DNA of 23,846 bases from a virus, in IMG/VR virus record IMGVR_UViG_3300017987_000360, positions 1-23,846 of that record. One strand, 5' to 3'. Both the position numbers and the translations under genes were made by a program. The stretch's first letter is position 1. Each line of letters opens with the position of its first letter. The notes beneath the pieces were generated by a model. It was not told where the DNA came from, made no database searches, and saw only the letters and a program-made list of their open reading frames with translations. Positions 13,025 to 22,524 of this stretch are shown here, in pieces.

Positions 13025-14208
13025 CGACACACATGGTGGACATTTCAGATGGAAGTCTGAAGACAGCGGCCCAGCTGCAAACAGGGGCCGATGGCGATTC
13101 AGCCTACGATATCGCAGTGGCGGAAGGGTTCGTGGGTGACGAAGCGGCGTGGCTGGCTTCGTTGGTCGGTGCCGACGGTGCCGACGGAAGTGATGGGGCC
13201 GATGGCGCGGATGGGCTGGACGGGGCGGCCACATGGACGATCAGTAGCGTCACCACAGGTGCGGCGGGAAGTTCCGTGATCATCACGAACGTCGGAACGT
13301 CATCGAACGTCGATCTGGAAATCACGATCCCGCGTGGATCGGACGGAAATTCGGCCTATGAACTGGCGGTCGCGGCGGGATTCTCCGGGACGGAAGAAGA
13401 ATGGCTGGACAGCCTGGCGGGCGTTGATGGCACGAACGGAACGAATGGGGATTCCGCCTATGAAATTGCTGTCGATCAGGGCTTCGTGGGGACCGTCACG
13501 GACTGGCTGGATTCGCTGGAAGGGGCGGACGGCGCTGATGGTGCCGACGGCGCTGATGGCAATACTGTACTGAGCGGGATCGTGGCCCCAGACAATGGGG
13601 ACGGTGTGGATGGGGACTTCTACATCGACGCCGTGGCGAACAACGTCTACGGACCAAAAGCCACGGGAGCATGGCCAGCGGCCACATCGATGATCGGGCC
13701 GACTGGCCCAACAGGTGCGGATGGTGCCGACGGTGCTGACGGTGCCACAGTGTTGAGCGGTTCTGGTGCCCCGAGCGGCGGAACAGGTGCGGATGGGGAC
13801 TTCTACATCGACACGGCGGCCAGCGACATCTACGGCCCGAAGACAGGCGGCGCGTGGGGCTCGGCGACGTCACTGGTGGGCGCGGCTGGTGTCTCCAATC
13901 TGATGTATACGGCCACGGATGGGGCCACGGTCACGTTCGATCTTAGCAATTCGAACTTCCAGACGGTCACAATGGGCGGGAACAGAACACTGGCCCTGTC
14001 GAACGTGACGGTAGGACAGCGGTTCGTTCTTCGTTTGGTTCAGGATGGGACAGGATCCCGGGTTCCGACATGGTTCAGCGGAATCAGTTGGAGCGGCGGC
14101 GGAACTGTTCCCACGCTGACGACAGACGCGGGGGCGGTGGACGTGTTCGGCTTCATCTGTACTTCTTCAGGCGTGTACGAAGGATTCATCATCGGGCAGG
14201 ACGGATAG
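13012..14208 (+). CDS. Collagen-like tail-fibre protein
   Basis: The 398-residue protein is modular. A motif of about 26 residues (GDSAYDIAVAEGFVGDEAAW...SL) occurs three times, near residues 28-53, 111-137 and 146-171. Collagen-like G-x-y runs (GADGADGSDGADG) lie near 53-71, 171-184 and 229-246. A second module with GDFYIDTAASDIYGPK occurs twice, near 184-230 and 245-290. Residues 291-398 form a beta-rich C-terminal head (TVTFDLSNSNFQTVTMGGNR, GFICTSSGVYEGFIIGQDG). These are standard parts of phage receptor-binding fibres, which form trimeric shafts. It begins inside the previous gene by 13 bases. Confidence 0.85.
   Translation: MGFIATHMVDISDGSLKTAAQLQTGADGDSAYDIAVAEGFVGDEAAWLASLVGADGADGSDGADGADGLDGAATWTISSVTTGAAGSSVIITNVGTSSNVDLEITIPRGSDGNSAYELAVAAGFSGTEEEWLDSLAGVDGTNGTNGDSAYEIAVDQGFVGTVTDWLDSLEGADGADGADGADGNTVLSGIVAPDNGDGVDGDFYIDAVANNVYGPKATGAWPAATSMIGPTGPTGADGADGADGATVLSGSGAPSGGTGADGDFYIDTAASDIYGPKTGGAWGSATSLVGAAGVSNLMYTATDGATVTFDLSNSNFQTVTMGGNRTLALSNVTVGQRFVLRLVQDGTGSRVPTWFSGISWSGGGTVPTLTTDAGAVDVFGFICTSSGVYEGFIIGQDG
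13168..13750 (+). repeat. Collagen-like coding repeats (GGTGCCGACGGT-type units)
   Basis: Nine-base units encoding G-A-D and G-T/S-D recur in three clusters inside the fibre gene (near 13168-13225, 13525-13562 and 13716-13748). They are imperfect at DNA level. Such clusters can recombine and change shaft length. Confidence 0.7.
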
Positions 14209-14209
14209 G

Positions 14210-14728
14210 ATGTGGCACAACGCGAAAACAGGACAGGCGAACGCGGACTTCCAGCAGTTGCTGACAGAATGCGAAGATTACGCGCCCCATGTCTCCCGTG
14301 TGATGGTGAATCTACAGCGGGACGATGTGGCAATGTGGTACTGGTCCGGGCGTGGGTTCCGTCTGGCGTTGGCCTACAGGATCACTCCAGGGGATTGTCT
14401 GATTCTGGTCGGTGTCCCGTCCCCGGAAGGAACGCCCCGTCAGTGGTGTTCCACGATGATCAGGAAACTACGGAAGGAACTGGACGCGCTGGGAATCACA
14501 GACTGGCGAGCGTATCAACAGGACAGTTACGAATCGGAACACATGGCCGAGTTCGCGGATGGAATAGACCGTTTCTGTCACGAAGTGGAAGGGGATCAGA
14601 CACGCCACAATCGGCGCGAACTGAACTTCAAACGACGCGCGGAAAAGATGGGGCTGGATGAACTCTACGAAGGGCCGGGGAAAAACCGCCCACCACGAAA
14701 GAAGAAGCCGAAGAAGGGGGGTAGGTGA
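14210..14728 (+). CDS. Unknown 172-residue protein in the tail region
   Basis: The ATG at 14210 is two bases after the fibre stop, with GGACGGATAGG before it. Residues 1-110 mix beta and helix (DVAMWYWSGRGFRLALAYRI, GDCLILVGVPSPEG, CSTMIRKLRKELDALG). The C-terminal 40 residues are strongly basic (NRPPRKKKPKKGGR). The position next to a fibre gene suggests a virion assembly or fibre-linked role. A fibre chaperone or an enzyme-like fold cannot be separated by eye. The stop overlaps the next ATG. Confidence 0.6.
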   Translation: MWHNAKTGQANADFQQLLTECEDYAPHVSRVMVNLQRDDVAMWYWSGRGFRLALAYRITPGDCLILVGVPSPEGTPRQWCSTMIRKLRKELDALGITDWRAYQQDSYESEHMAEFADGIDRFCHEVEGDQTRHNRRELNFKRRAEKMGLDELYEGPGKNRPPRKKKPKKGGR

Positions 14729-15789
14729 TGCCGACGACAGCCTATCTGTACCCGGACGCAAACGGGGCCACGAACGACTGGAGCTATGGATCCTATACGA
14801 ACGTCGATGGCCAGGTGCTTCAACCGTCCACGCCCACAACCACGCCCACGAACAGCGAAAGAATCTACGCTGGCGCGGGCGGTTCCCTGGTCAACACGAT
14901 CGAATTCGATTCGATTCCGGGGGGCACAGACGAACGAATCACGAACCTGAAGTTGTGGTACTACGTGGCGGCTGAAGGGAATCAGACGACGACACTGGAA
15001 CTGTCGACGAACAGCGGCCAGGTGATGACGCCCAACAGTGTCACTGGAAGCGGTATCGGGTGGTATTCGCAGGAATTCGACGATGTGGGCATCCCGAAAG
15101 ACGGCGGCAACTTTAGTGACTACCTGCTGACGCTGACGGGACCGGCTACGATCGGCAAGGCGGACAGTGAAGACGAGTATGCCGAAATCTACATCGAATA
15201 CACCTATGACGATGTGTCAGCTGAGGATGAATGTTACACGGCGGCCGGAACAGACCTGGCACGGGAAACAGACGGGGGGACCGTCACGCGCGATCCGGGC
15301 GGAACTTCGAACATCGACGACGAAGACGAATGGATCGCGGCATGGTTCCAGGTGGTCTATTTGGAGCAGGGCGAAACCGTCACATCGGCCAGGCTGATGT
15401 TCACGCCTGGAAGTGACGCAGTGGGGGACTGTTTGATCAAGTGTGACGACGCCGACGCACCAGCGGCACTGGTGGAAACCACAAACAATGTGAGCGGCCG
15501 AACCCTGACGACAGCCAGCGTGACGATAGGCGATCGGGCCGGGGGCGTTCCGACACTTGTGGACGTGACGTCACTGGTTCAGGAAGTCGTGAACCGCGCA
15601 GGATGGACGACAGGGAATTCACTGGTGTTCGTTCTGGAAGGCCAGGAACACAATTCAGAAGACTTCCAGGTGAACATGGACGAAGACTTCACGCTGTGCC
15701 TGGACCATCCCCTGTCGATCCCGGATGGCGGCGGGAATCCAAACGATGGGACCGATCAAAACACAGCGTTCCTGTTCTTCTTAGAATAA
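14728..15789 (+). CDS. Beta-rich virion protein with two repeated-type domains
   Basis: The ATG overlaps the previous stop by one base; a GTG one codon earlier is the alternative. The 353-residue protein is rich in Thr, Ser, Gly and acidic residues, with two similar beta-sandwich-like halves. Residues 50-155 include ITNLKLWYYVAAEGN and IYIEYTYDD. Residues 175-335 include VVYLEQGETVTSARLMFTPG and VDVTSLVQEVVNRAGW, the latter like the DNRLRE-type surface domains. There is no signal peptide. It is probably an appendage or tail-surface protein, with carbohydrate or surface contact as a guess. Confidence 0.65.
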   Translation: MPTTAYLYPDANGATNDWSYGSYTNVDGQVLQPSTPTTTPTNSERIYAGAGGSLVNTIEFDSIPGGTDERITNLKLWYYVAAEGNQTTTLELSTNSGQVMTPNSVTGSGIGWYSQEFDDVGIPKDGGNFSDYLLTLTGPATIGKADSEDEYAEIYIEYTYDDVSAEDECYTAAGTDLARETDGGTVTRDPGGTSNIDDEDEWIAAWFQVVYLEQGETVTSARLMFTPGSDAVGDCLIKCDDADAPAALVETTNNVSGRTLTTASVTIGDRAGGVPTLVDVTSLVQEVVNRAGWTTGNSLVFVLEGQEHNSEDFQVNMDEDFTLCLDHPLSIPDGGGNPNDGTDQNTAFLFFLE

Positions 15790-15800
15790 AGGCGACAACA

Positions 15801-16481
15801 ATGGCCGACACAGAAATCAGATTCCCGGGGATGCCTACGGGACTCACAGCCACGGTTCGTGTGCGAAACGCGGACACGCTGGCGATACTGGAAACCGTTA
15901 CACTGTCAGAATCCGGGAACTATTACACCGGGGACGTGACAGGCGCCCACGCGGGCCAGTTCGTGTTCGAGACGCTGATCAGTGGAACCGTGGTCGGGGC
16001 ATCAATCCGGACGATCGCCGACGACGCTGGCCCGTACATCATTCACGACGCGATGGAAATGGAAGACAGCCACGCGGCCATTAAGGACCGAACAGACCGG
16101 ATCGGATCTGTCACGTTCCTTCTGTCGGGCGGTGCTGTGGCGTCGGATGGTTCCATGGTGATCAAAGCGGGGGACCGCCACGTCTTCACGATCACTTCGG
16201 ACACGGAAGATGTCGTCCCGGATCTGACGGGGAACACCATCCGGTTCGGGATCAAAGGAAACAGCGGGGACCAGTTACTGTCGAAGACCACAGATATCAG
16301 TATCGAAGAAGCGACGGGGTTCCAGTCGGTGGAAGTCACTATCCTTCCGGCCGAATCGATTCTTCTTCCACAGGGTGCCTGGCATTTCGACGTTCAGGCG
16401 GAATACAGCGCGACGGACGTTAGAACCTTCGTCACGGGATCAGTGACAGTCAAATCGGACTATTCAGGGACGGCGGCATAA
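15801..16481 (+). CDS. Beta-sandwich virion or baseplate-type protein
   Basis: The frame is open from further upstream but overlaps the preceding gene; the ATG at 15801 is just after its stop, with AAGGCGACAACA before it. The 226-residue product has an Ig-like first half (LTATVRVRNADTLAILETVT, SGNYYTGDVTGAHAGQFVFE), a connecting helix (EDSHAAIKDRTDRIG), and a second beta domain (GDRHVFTITSDTEDVVPDLT, GNTIRFGIKGN, ending in FVTGSVTVKSDYSG). It resembles the Ig-like modules of phage baseplate-upper proteins, but the family cannot be proven by eye. Confidence 0.6.
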   Translation: MADTEIRFPGMPTGLTATVRVRNADTLAILETVTLSESGNYYTGDVTGAHAGQFVFETLISGTVVGASIRTIADDAGPYIIHDAMEMEDSHAAIKDRTDRIGSVTFLLSGGAVASDGSMVIKAGDRHVFTITSDTEDVVPDLTGNTIRFGIKGNSGDQLLSKTTDISIEEATGFQSVEVTILPAESILLPQGAWHFDVQAEYSATDVRTFVTGSVTVKSDYSGTAA

Positions 16482-17011
16482 TGAGCAACGGAACGAACGA
16501 AAACGAGAAGGCCGGGCGGCTGTCAGCGAAAGCGCGGCCATTCCTGAAGGCCTACACGCAGTGTCTAAACAAGACCGTGGCGGCCGAAGTGACAGGGATT
16601 TCGCGAACACTCCACTACACCTGGCTGAAAAACCCGGCTTATGTGGAACTGTTCGAACAGGCCCACGCGGAAGGCGTCGAACTGATCGAAGCCGAAGTTC
16701 GGAAACGCGCGGTGATCGGCGAACCGAAAAAACGATTCACGTCCACGGGGGAACCATTGCTGGACCCGGAAACCGGGGAACAGGTGGTCGAATACATCAA
16801 GTCCGATCGTCTTCTGGAACGCTATCTGGAACGGCATTCGCCTGAATGGTGTGGCGCGACACACGTTCAGAATACAGTGGTCACACAGAACGGATCGACA
16901 ACGGCGGAAGTGCTGCAATCGATGCAACAGGATCCCGACTATCTGGAATTTCTGCGCCAGAAGGCCATGAAAACGATCGAAGGCCCAGCAGTGGAGACAC
17001 CAGCGGAATGA
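16481..17011 (+). CDS. Probable terminase small subunit
   Basis: This 176-residue product lies directly before the large terminase. Residues 10-60 follow the terminase small-subunit DNA-binding pattern (FLKAYTQCLNKTVAAEVTGI, RTLHYTWLKNPAYVELFEQA): a helix-turn-helix of the TAAAxxAGISRxTxYxWLK type. A charged helical middle follows (VELIEAEVRKRAVIGEP), then a region common in phage small subunits (LLERYLERHSPEW). It would recognise the phage DNA and hand it to the large subunit. The first base of its ATG is the last base of the preceding stop codon. Confidence 0.78.
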   Translation: MSNGTNENEKAGRLSAKARPFLKAYTQCLNKTVAAEVTGISRTLHYTWLKNPAYVELFEQAHAEGVELIEAEVRKRAVIGEPKKRFTSTGEPLLDPETGEQVVEYIKSDRLLERYLERHSPEWCGATHVQNTVVTQNGSTTAEVLQSMQQDPDYLEFLRQKAMKTIEGPAVETPAE

Positions 17012-18435
17012 TGGTGGCGGACCTAACACGAATCGCAACGCCCGCGCTGATGGCCATGGCTATCAGTGACGGACAGTGGATTCCTGCGCCCCACCTGATG
17101 GCGATAGACCGCGAAGTGACACGCGCCCTGGCGGGGTTCGGCCCGCGAATTATTGTGATCGAAGCGCCCCCACGACACGGGAAGTCGGAATACATATCGA
17201 AATACCTTCCGGCGTGGCAGGCGGCCACGCGTCCGAATCACAGAACGATACTGACGAGTTACGAAACGAAGTTCGCCAGATCGTGGGGACAGAAGGCCCG
17301 GAATCTGGTTCAGGAACACAGTGACATTTTGGGCGTTCAGGTGGACAAGTGGCGGAAGGCGGCGGCGGACTGGGGCATAGCGGGGCACGACGGCGGCATG
17401 ATCACAGCTGGTGCGGGCGGGGCCTTGACGGGCTACGGGGCGAACCTGTTGATTCTGGACGACACGATCAAGAACGCCGAACAGGCGCTATCGCCCACGA
17501 TCCGGGAAGGGCTGTGGGACTGGATGCAAACAACGGCCCTGACGCGTGTGGAACCGGGCGGCCTGACGATCCTGATGCAAACGCGCTGGCATAATGACGA
17601 CCTAAGCGGAAAGACGCTGGCGGCGGCGGCTTCCGGAGAAGGCCCCCCAGTGAATCGAATACGCCTTCCGGCGATCGCCGAAGCCGATGATTGGCTCGGA
17701 CGCGCGGAAGGGGAAGCGCTGTGGCCCGCGCGGTTCCCGCTGGATGTTCTGGAACAGAAGCGGCGGGCGATGGACGCCTATTGGTGGGAAGCCCTGTATC
17801 AACAGGCCCCCGGGCGGCATGGATCGACGGAATGGCCCGATGACTACTGGGGCGAACACTTGTGGGCGGATGACTTCCCCACGGAATTCGATTTCGGCGC
17901 GATCGGCGTGGACCCATCGAAGGGGAAAGACGGACGGCGGGGGGATTATTCGGCCATTGTGTTCGTCGGGGTGAAAGATGGGAAGTTGTGGGTGGATTCG
18001 TCTATCGATCGACGCCCCACGGAACGGATCGTGGAAGACGGCATCGATCACGCGTTGAAGTATCGCCATCATCTCCACGCGTTCGGCATCGAAACGAATC
18101 AGTTTCAGGAATTGCTGGTCGGGGAATACGAACGACAGATCGAAGAACGTGACCTGATGCCGTTGCCGATTCACACGATCGACAATCGGATCAATAAGAA
18201 ACTGAGAATCGGGCGGCTGGGCCCATACTTCGCGCGGCGAAAAGTCCGACTTCGGGACACACACCACAATCGGCTTCTGATCGATCAGTGTCGGTCATTT
18301 TCGATGAAAGAAATCAGCGGAGTACATGACGACGGGCCGGACGCGATGGAAATGGCGATCCGGATTCTGATCGAACTACAGGGCGGCGAAATTCGAGACG
18401 ATGGAATGGGTTCTTCTTTGGTGGAAATGGCATGA
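17008..18435 (+). CDS. terL: Terminase large subunit (packaging ATPase and nuclease)
   Basis: The frame is open from 16846, but that part overlaps the small subunit; the ATG at 17008 overlaps its stop as ATGA. The 475-residue protein has Walker A at PPRHGKS (54-60), Walker B at LLILDD (147-152), a coupling motif QTRWH (191-195), and a linker rich in aromatic residues. The RNase H-like nuclease follows, with D302 in VDPSKG, E362 in IET and acidic residues in HDDGPDAMEMA (about 440-450). It drives DNA into the prohead and cuts the genome. Length and motif order are standard. Confidence 0.93.
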   Translation: MMVADLTRIATPALMAMAISDGQWIPAPHLMAIDREVTRALAGFGPRIIVIEAPPRHGKSEYISKYLPAWQAATRPNHRTILTSYETKFARSWGQKARNLVQEHSDILGVQVDKWRKAAADWGIAGHDGGMITAGAGGALTGYGANLLILDDTIKNAEQALSPTIREGLWDWMQTTALTRVEPGGLTILMQTRWHNDDLSGKTLAAAASGEGPPVNRIRLPAIAEADDWLGRAEGEALWPARFPLDVLEQKRRAMDAYWWEALYQQAPGRHGSTEWPDDYWGEHLWADDFPTEFDFGAIGVDPSKGKDGRRGDYSAIVFVGVKDGKLWVDSSIDRRPTERIVEDGIDHALKYRHHLHAFGIETNQFQELLVGEYERQIEERDLMPLPIHTIDNRINKKLRIGRLGPYFARRKVRLRDTHHNRLLIDQCRSFSMKEISGVHDDGPDAMEMAIRILIELQGGEIRDDGMGSSLVEMA

Positions 18436-19937
18436 TGCAAGCAACGAACGAAATCGAACAACTGGTAGCGGCGACACATGCCGTGGCGAATCAACTCGGT
18501 TCCTTTCTGGAAGGCGTAACCACAGCCGATCCGATGGAGCCCTTCCTGGGCCCTGACGGCCAGATCTGGGAACCCGTGGGATCCGGTGACGGCGGCGGTT
18601 CGCTGAATCTACTGGAAAGTTCCACGCCCTACATCGACGAAACCGGACTCACACAGATTCGGCGGGTGTGTCGGCATTTCGCGAAAGAAAACCCGTTCGC
18701 GATCAACGGACACGAAAACCGAATCAGTTACATCATCGGAACCGGCCACACCTACACGGTGGTTGATCGCGAAGAAGGCAGCGCGTCGAAAGAACAGCGC
18801 CAGAAAGTCCAGTCCGTTCTGGATGACTTCAAGGAAGCCAATAAGTGGCCCAGCCGACAACAGGAAACCGTCCTGCGCGAAGATCGCGACGGGGAAGCCT
18901 TTCTTCGATTCTTCGAAGGGGAAGAAGGTGTCCTGTTGGTGCGGTACGTGGAACCGAGCGCGATCGCCACGCCGAAGAAGTATCAGCGGGCGAATCTGGG
19001 CCACTATTCGTTCGGCATCGAAACCGACCCGGGCGATCACGAGACAATTCTGGCCTACTTCGTGAACGGGGAATCGATCGACGCGGGGGAAATTCAACAC
19101 AGGAAGCGGGGGACGTCTGAAGCGAAACGCGGAACCCCGATCTTCTGGGCGGTGCGCCACAATCTCAGTCGAGCCCTGAAGATTCTACGGAACGGTTCCA
19201 CGGTGACGGAGATTCAGACGGCGATCGGGATGGTTCGGAAGTTCCTGAAGACGTCCGGGGCCACGGTTCAGGCATGGCAGGCCAAACAGTCGAAAGACGC
19301 CACCACGAAACCAGACGACGGCGACAAGACGCCCCTATATCAGCAGTTCGTCCCCGGGGCGATTGTGAACGCGTCCGGAAATATCGACTACGAATTCCCT
19401 GCCATGGGGATTGATCCAGCGAAGTATGTGGCATCCCTTCAGGCGGAACTTCGGACCATCGCGGCGCGTCTGGTGATGTCTGAATCGATGTTCAGCGCGA
19501 AGACGGACGACACCAGCCGAGCGGCGGCGGAAGTGGCGGAAGGCCCGGTGTGTCGGAACTTCGAACGATTGCAGGCCCACGAAGTCGACCATGACCGTGA
19601 AGTCATCGATCGGGTTCTGGACTATGCGAAGGAATCCGGGCGGATTACAGAAGAAGACATCGCGGCCACGCGTGTTGACATTCAGGGGCCGGACCTGAAA
19701 TCGAAAGACGGAAAACAGTTGGCAGAGCAACACGCGATCGATATTCAATCCGGAAAACTGTCGATACAGACGGCATCAGCCGAAAGCGGGTACGACTACG
19801 AACGCGAACAAAGCAACATCGACGCCCACGATGATCGTGGCGGCGTGGTTCCGGGCGTGTTGCCTACAGACTTCCTGTCAGATGATGGGCAGGACGGGGA
19901 CGACGAAGAGACCGATGATAGCGAAGCCGAAGAATGA
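18432..19937 (+). CDS. Portal protein
   Basis: The start overlaps terL by ATGA. The 501-residue protein shows a portal pattern: an N-terminal region with the helical RRVCRHFAKENPFAINGHEN, then RISYIIGTG, a beta/alpha wing with LREDRDGEAFLRFFEGEEG, and a helical core with AVRHNLSRALKILRNGSTVT and LQAELRTIAARLVMSESMFS. The C-terminus is acidic (DDGQDGDDEETDDSEAEE). The dodecameric portal is the DNA entry channel. Position between terminase and the MuF-like gene supports the call. Confidence 0.88.
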   Translation: MMQATNEIEQLVAATHAVANQLGSFLEGVTTADPMEPFLGPDGQIWEPVGSGDGGGSLNLLESSTPYIDETGLTQIRRVCRHFAKENPFAINGHENRISYIIGTGHTYTVVDREEGSASKEQRQKVQSVLDDFKEANKWPSRQQETVLREDRDGEAFLRFFEGEEGVLLVRYVEPSAIATPKKYQRANLGHYSFGIETDPGDHETILAYFVNGESIDAGEIQHRKRGTSEAKRGTPIFWAVRHNLSRALKILRNGSTVTEIQTAIGMVRKFLKTSGATVQAWQAKQSKDATTKPDDGDKTPLYQQFVPGAIVNASGNIDYEFPAMGIDPAKYVASLQAELRTIAARLVMSESMFSAKTDDTSRAAAEVAEGPVCRNFERLQAHEVDHDREVIDRVLDYAKESGRITEEDIAATRVDIQGPDLKSKDGKQLAEQHAIDIQSGKLSIQTASAESGYDYEREQSNIDAHDDRGGVVPGVLPTDFLSDDGQDGDDEETDDSEAEE

Positions 19938-22258
19938 TCAATCGACGACTGGCCACGCGGTTCACTCACCTACAGATCGAACGCGTTCTTCGTGTGGAAA
20001 CGATCGCGGAACTGATGTCCGCCCAGGTGGGACGCACGATTCGACAGGTGATGGGGAAACGAAATCCCCAGGGCATCTCGGACGAACTGGCTCAACTGCC
20101 GAACCGGCTGTCCCGGATCGCGGACACGGCCTTCGTGCGGTTGGCCCGTTGGTCCCATCGTGCAACCGTGTCTGTGCTGGTGGGGACACTTCCGCGCAAG
20201 TGGTTCCGAGCGGTGAACCCGGCCACGGTACTTGTCGGGGAAGACGTGGGCGATGGGGACAATACATTCCTGATCGGTGACGGAACCGGACCGATCGTGG
20301 GGAAACGCCTGGACGATGAAGAATGGGAAGCGTGGGTTCAGGAACACGTCTGGCCCCCGCCATCCGAAGAACGCGTCAGGGAGATCGTCCGACGTCCTAC
20401 CATGGGCCAGACATGGGAACAACGCATCGAAAAACTGTCTCGGCTGATCGAACCGGAAATCACGGCCATGAAACTGACCGACGCCTTCAGCGAAGGCCAG
20501 AACGTCGACCAGATCGCGCGGGAGATCCTGCCACACATCGACGGGAACATCCGCGCATCGGCCAAACGGATCGCGCGAACAGAAGGGCTCAGGATCGCCA
20601 ACACGATGCAACGGGAAATGTACGAAGACCTGGGGGATTTGATGGTCGGAACACAGATTCTGGCCACGCTGGACGAACACACGCGGCCCCATCATGCGAT
20701 TCGGAATGGGCGGATTCACTACAACGATCGAAGACGACAGCCGAACGTGGATACGCTCCCCGTGTTGCCAGATGAACCCAATTGCAGGTGCTTTGATGTC
20801 CCCGTAATGAAGATGCCGGACGAAGTGAAAAACGATCCGAAACTGGCGGCGGAATTCCAGAACGCGGACGGGGACGCCATCCCGGATCCTACCGTCTACA
20901 ATGAATGGTTTTCGAAGGCGGACGAATCGCGGCGAATGCTGGCCGTGGGGAAACGCCGGTACAACGAAGTGAAGAAGAAACTGGGAAGGGAACCGGACTG
21001 GCTGGACTTCGTGGATCCGGAAGGACGGCTGGTTCCTACGGAACGACTAAAGAACGAAACAGCGGAAAAACGGAACGCCCGACGTCAGGAAGTCCAGTTC
21101 GTGATCGACGAACGGCGCCAGATGATCGCCGATATTCGGGCCAGCGGGTTCGAGCTACCACGGCCGAAGCGGAAGCGACGGAAGAAGAAGCCCCCGGAGA
21201 TTGTCCAACCTGTCCAGCCGGTGAAGCCGAAGAAAAACACGCCAGACGCGAATGGCGGCCCGGATTCTGTCCAGCCGAAAGAAGACCGAAAGGCCATTCT
21301 TCAGCGCATCGCGGCCCGTCCCCTGAAGGACCGACTGAAGAAACGGCGTACCGTGAAGAAGCCACAGGACGAACTGGCGATATCGAAGGACCGGGTGGAT
21401 CTGGTCCAGAAGAAGATGAAGGAACAGGCCGGACGGGCGGAACAGATCCGGAAGGCGTTTCTGGACGCGGTCCCCGATGACAAACTGGACCGGGACGACT
21501 TCAGAAAACGCCAGGAAGAACTACGAAAAGAGCGGCGGAAAATCCCACCGAATCACGAACGCCTGAAAGAACTACGATCCTCGTTCCGGGAAGACGCCAT
21601 CGTGTTCACAGACCAGACGAACGAAGAACGGAAGGCGCTGATAGAAGCGATTCGGCCGGACCATCGCGTCCAGTTCGAATGGAAGGGGCGACAGGCAACA
21701 ATCGGAAAACACGGCGGACGGGCGGCGGACTTCCTGGCGGAGATCACGTCACTGGAACACGCAGCAAATCCCCACCATGGAACAACGGCGGGCGGCTATC
21801 ATGTCAAAGCGCGGAAGTCGGGGAAGAACCGCAGCTGGCATCGAAGCGGGGAAGGCGTATTCATGCGGGAGTATGCCCCAGCCACAACGTGGGTTCACGA
21901 AGCGGCCCACAGTATCGAAGAACTGGACGAAGTCCACGAGTTATGCAAGGGCTTTCTGTTGCATCGGGTAGGGGACGAAGCCCCGGTGTTGATGCGACAC
22001 GTTGTTCCTTCCGCGAATTACGACGCGTGGGAAACCGGGCGGAAAGATGACTTCCTGAAGACCTACCTGGACACAGGGCTTCGCGATCACGAAGACGCGG
22101 CGAACAGCGCCTACTATGCCGGGAAACACTACAACGGATCCACGGAGATCCTGTCGATGGGGGCGGAACTGTTGTACGAAGACCCGGCTGGATTCGCCCG
22201 AAGTGATCCGGAGTGGTTCGATTTCACAGTAGGGGTTCTGACGGGGGGGCTGTTGTGA
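19934..22258 (+). CDS. MuF-like head morphogenesis protein with a C-terminal zincin-type domain
   Basis: This 774-residue protein starts in an ATGA overlap with the portal gene. Residues about 165-290 match the MuF/SPP1 gp7 pattern (IARTEGLRIANTMQREMY, then ATLDEHTRPHHAIRNGRIHY and NCRCF at 283-287). Residues 330-560 are basic and partly coiled-coil. The last 150 residues contain WVHEAAHSIEE, an HExxH zinc site (H655, E656, H659), with further acidic residues downstream in STEILSMGAELLYEDP (E738, E745). MuF proteins enter the capsid and can be injected with DNA, and such C-terminal domains are often enzymes or toxins. Here a metallopeptidase is suggested but untested. Confidence 0.8.
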   Translation: MINRRLATRFTHLQIERVLRVETIAELMSAQVGRTIRQVMGKRNPQGISDELAQLPNRLSRIADTAFVRLARWSHRATVSVLVGTLPRKWFRAVNPATVLVGEDVGDGDNTFLIGDGTGPIVGKRLDDEEWEAWVQEHVWPPPSEERVREIVRRPTMGQTWEQRIEKLSRLIEPEITAMKLTDAFSEGQNVDQIAREILPHIDGNIRASAKRIARTEGLRIANTMQREMYEDLGDLMVGTQILATLDEHTRPHHAIRNGRIHYNDRRRQPNVDTLPVLPDEPNCRCFDVPVMKMPDEVKNDPKLAAEFQNADGDAIPDPTVYNEWFSKADESRRMLAVGKRRYNEVKKKLGREPDWLDFVDPEGRLVPTERLKNETAEKRNARRQEVQFVIDERRQMIADIRASGFELPRPKRKRRKKKPPEIVQPVQPVKPKKNTPDANGGPDSVQPKEDRKAILQRIAARPLKDRLKKRRTVKKPQDELAISKDRVDLVQKKMKEQAGRAEQIRKAFLDAVPDDKLDRDDFRKRQEELRKERRKIPPNHERLKELRSSFREDAIVFTDQTNEERKALIEAIRPDHRVQFEWKGRQATIGKHGGRAADFLAEITSLEHAANPHHGTTAGGYHVKARKSGKNRSWHRSGEGVFMREYAPATTWVHEAAHSIEELDEVHELCKGFLLHRVGDEAPVLMRHVVPSANYDAWETGRKDDFLKTYLDTGLRDHEDAANSAYYAGKHYNGSTEILSMGAELLYEDPAGFARSDPEWFDFTVGVLTGGLL

Positions 22259-22524
22259 TTCTATTGAAAGCCACGCGACCCGGATTCGAAGCGGTGTTGA
22301 ATGACGACATGACATGGGTTCGGCAGTTCGGCCCGAAGAAAGACCTGGCGGACCTGACCGAAGCCATGACGTTCACAGATTCCCCGTTCGGGTACATGCC
22401 GTTATGGGTGGGACTGAATCGACTGGCCGAACAGATCCAGTCTGTGGCGGACTTCGATGTGGAAATGGTCTACGCCCCAAAACAGGACGAAGACCCCGAC
22501 GAAGCCCCCGGGCGTGTGTACTGA
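22255..22524 (+). CDS. Small 89-residue protein downstream of the MuF-like gene
   Basis: The start is the GTG that overlaps the MuF-like stop (GTGA). The protein is compact and mixed (ILLKATRPGFEAVLNDDMTW, LADLTEAMTFTDSPFG, RLAEQIQSVADFDVEMVYAP) with an acidic C-terminus. No domain is recognised. In phages a small partner often follows the MuF gene, for example an antidote to a toxin domain, and immunity against the zincin-like end is possible, but that is inference. Confidence 0.6.
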   Translation: MILLKATRPGFEAVLNDDMTWVRQFGPKKDLADLTEAMTFTDSPFGYMPLWVGLNRLAEQIQSVADFDVEMVYAPKQDEDPDEAPGRVY

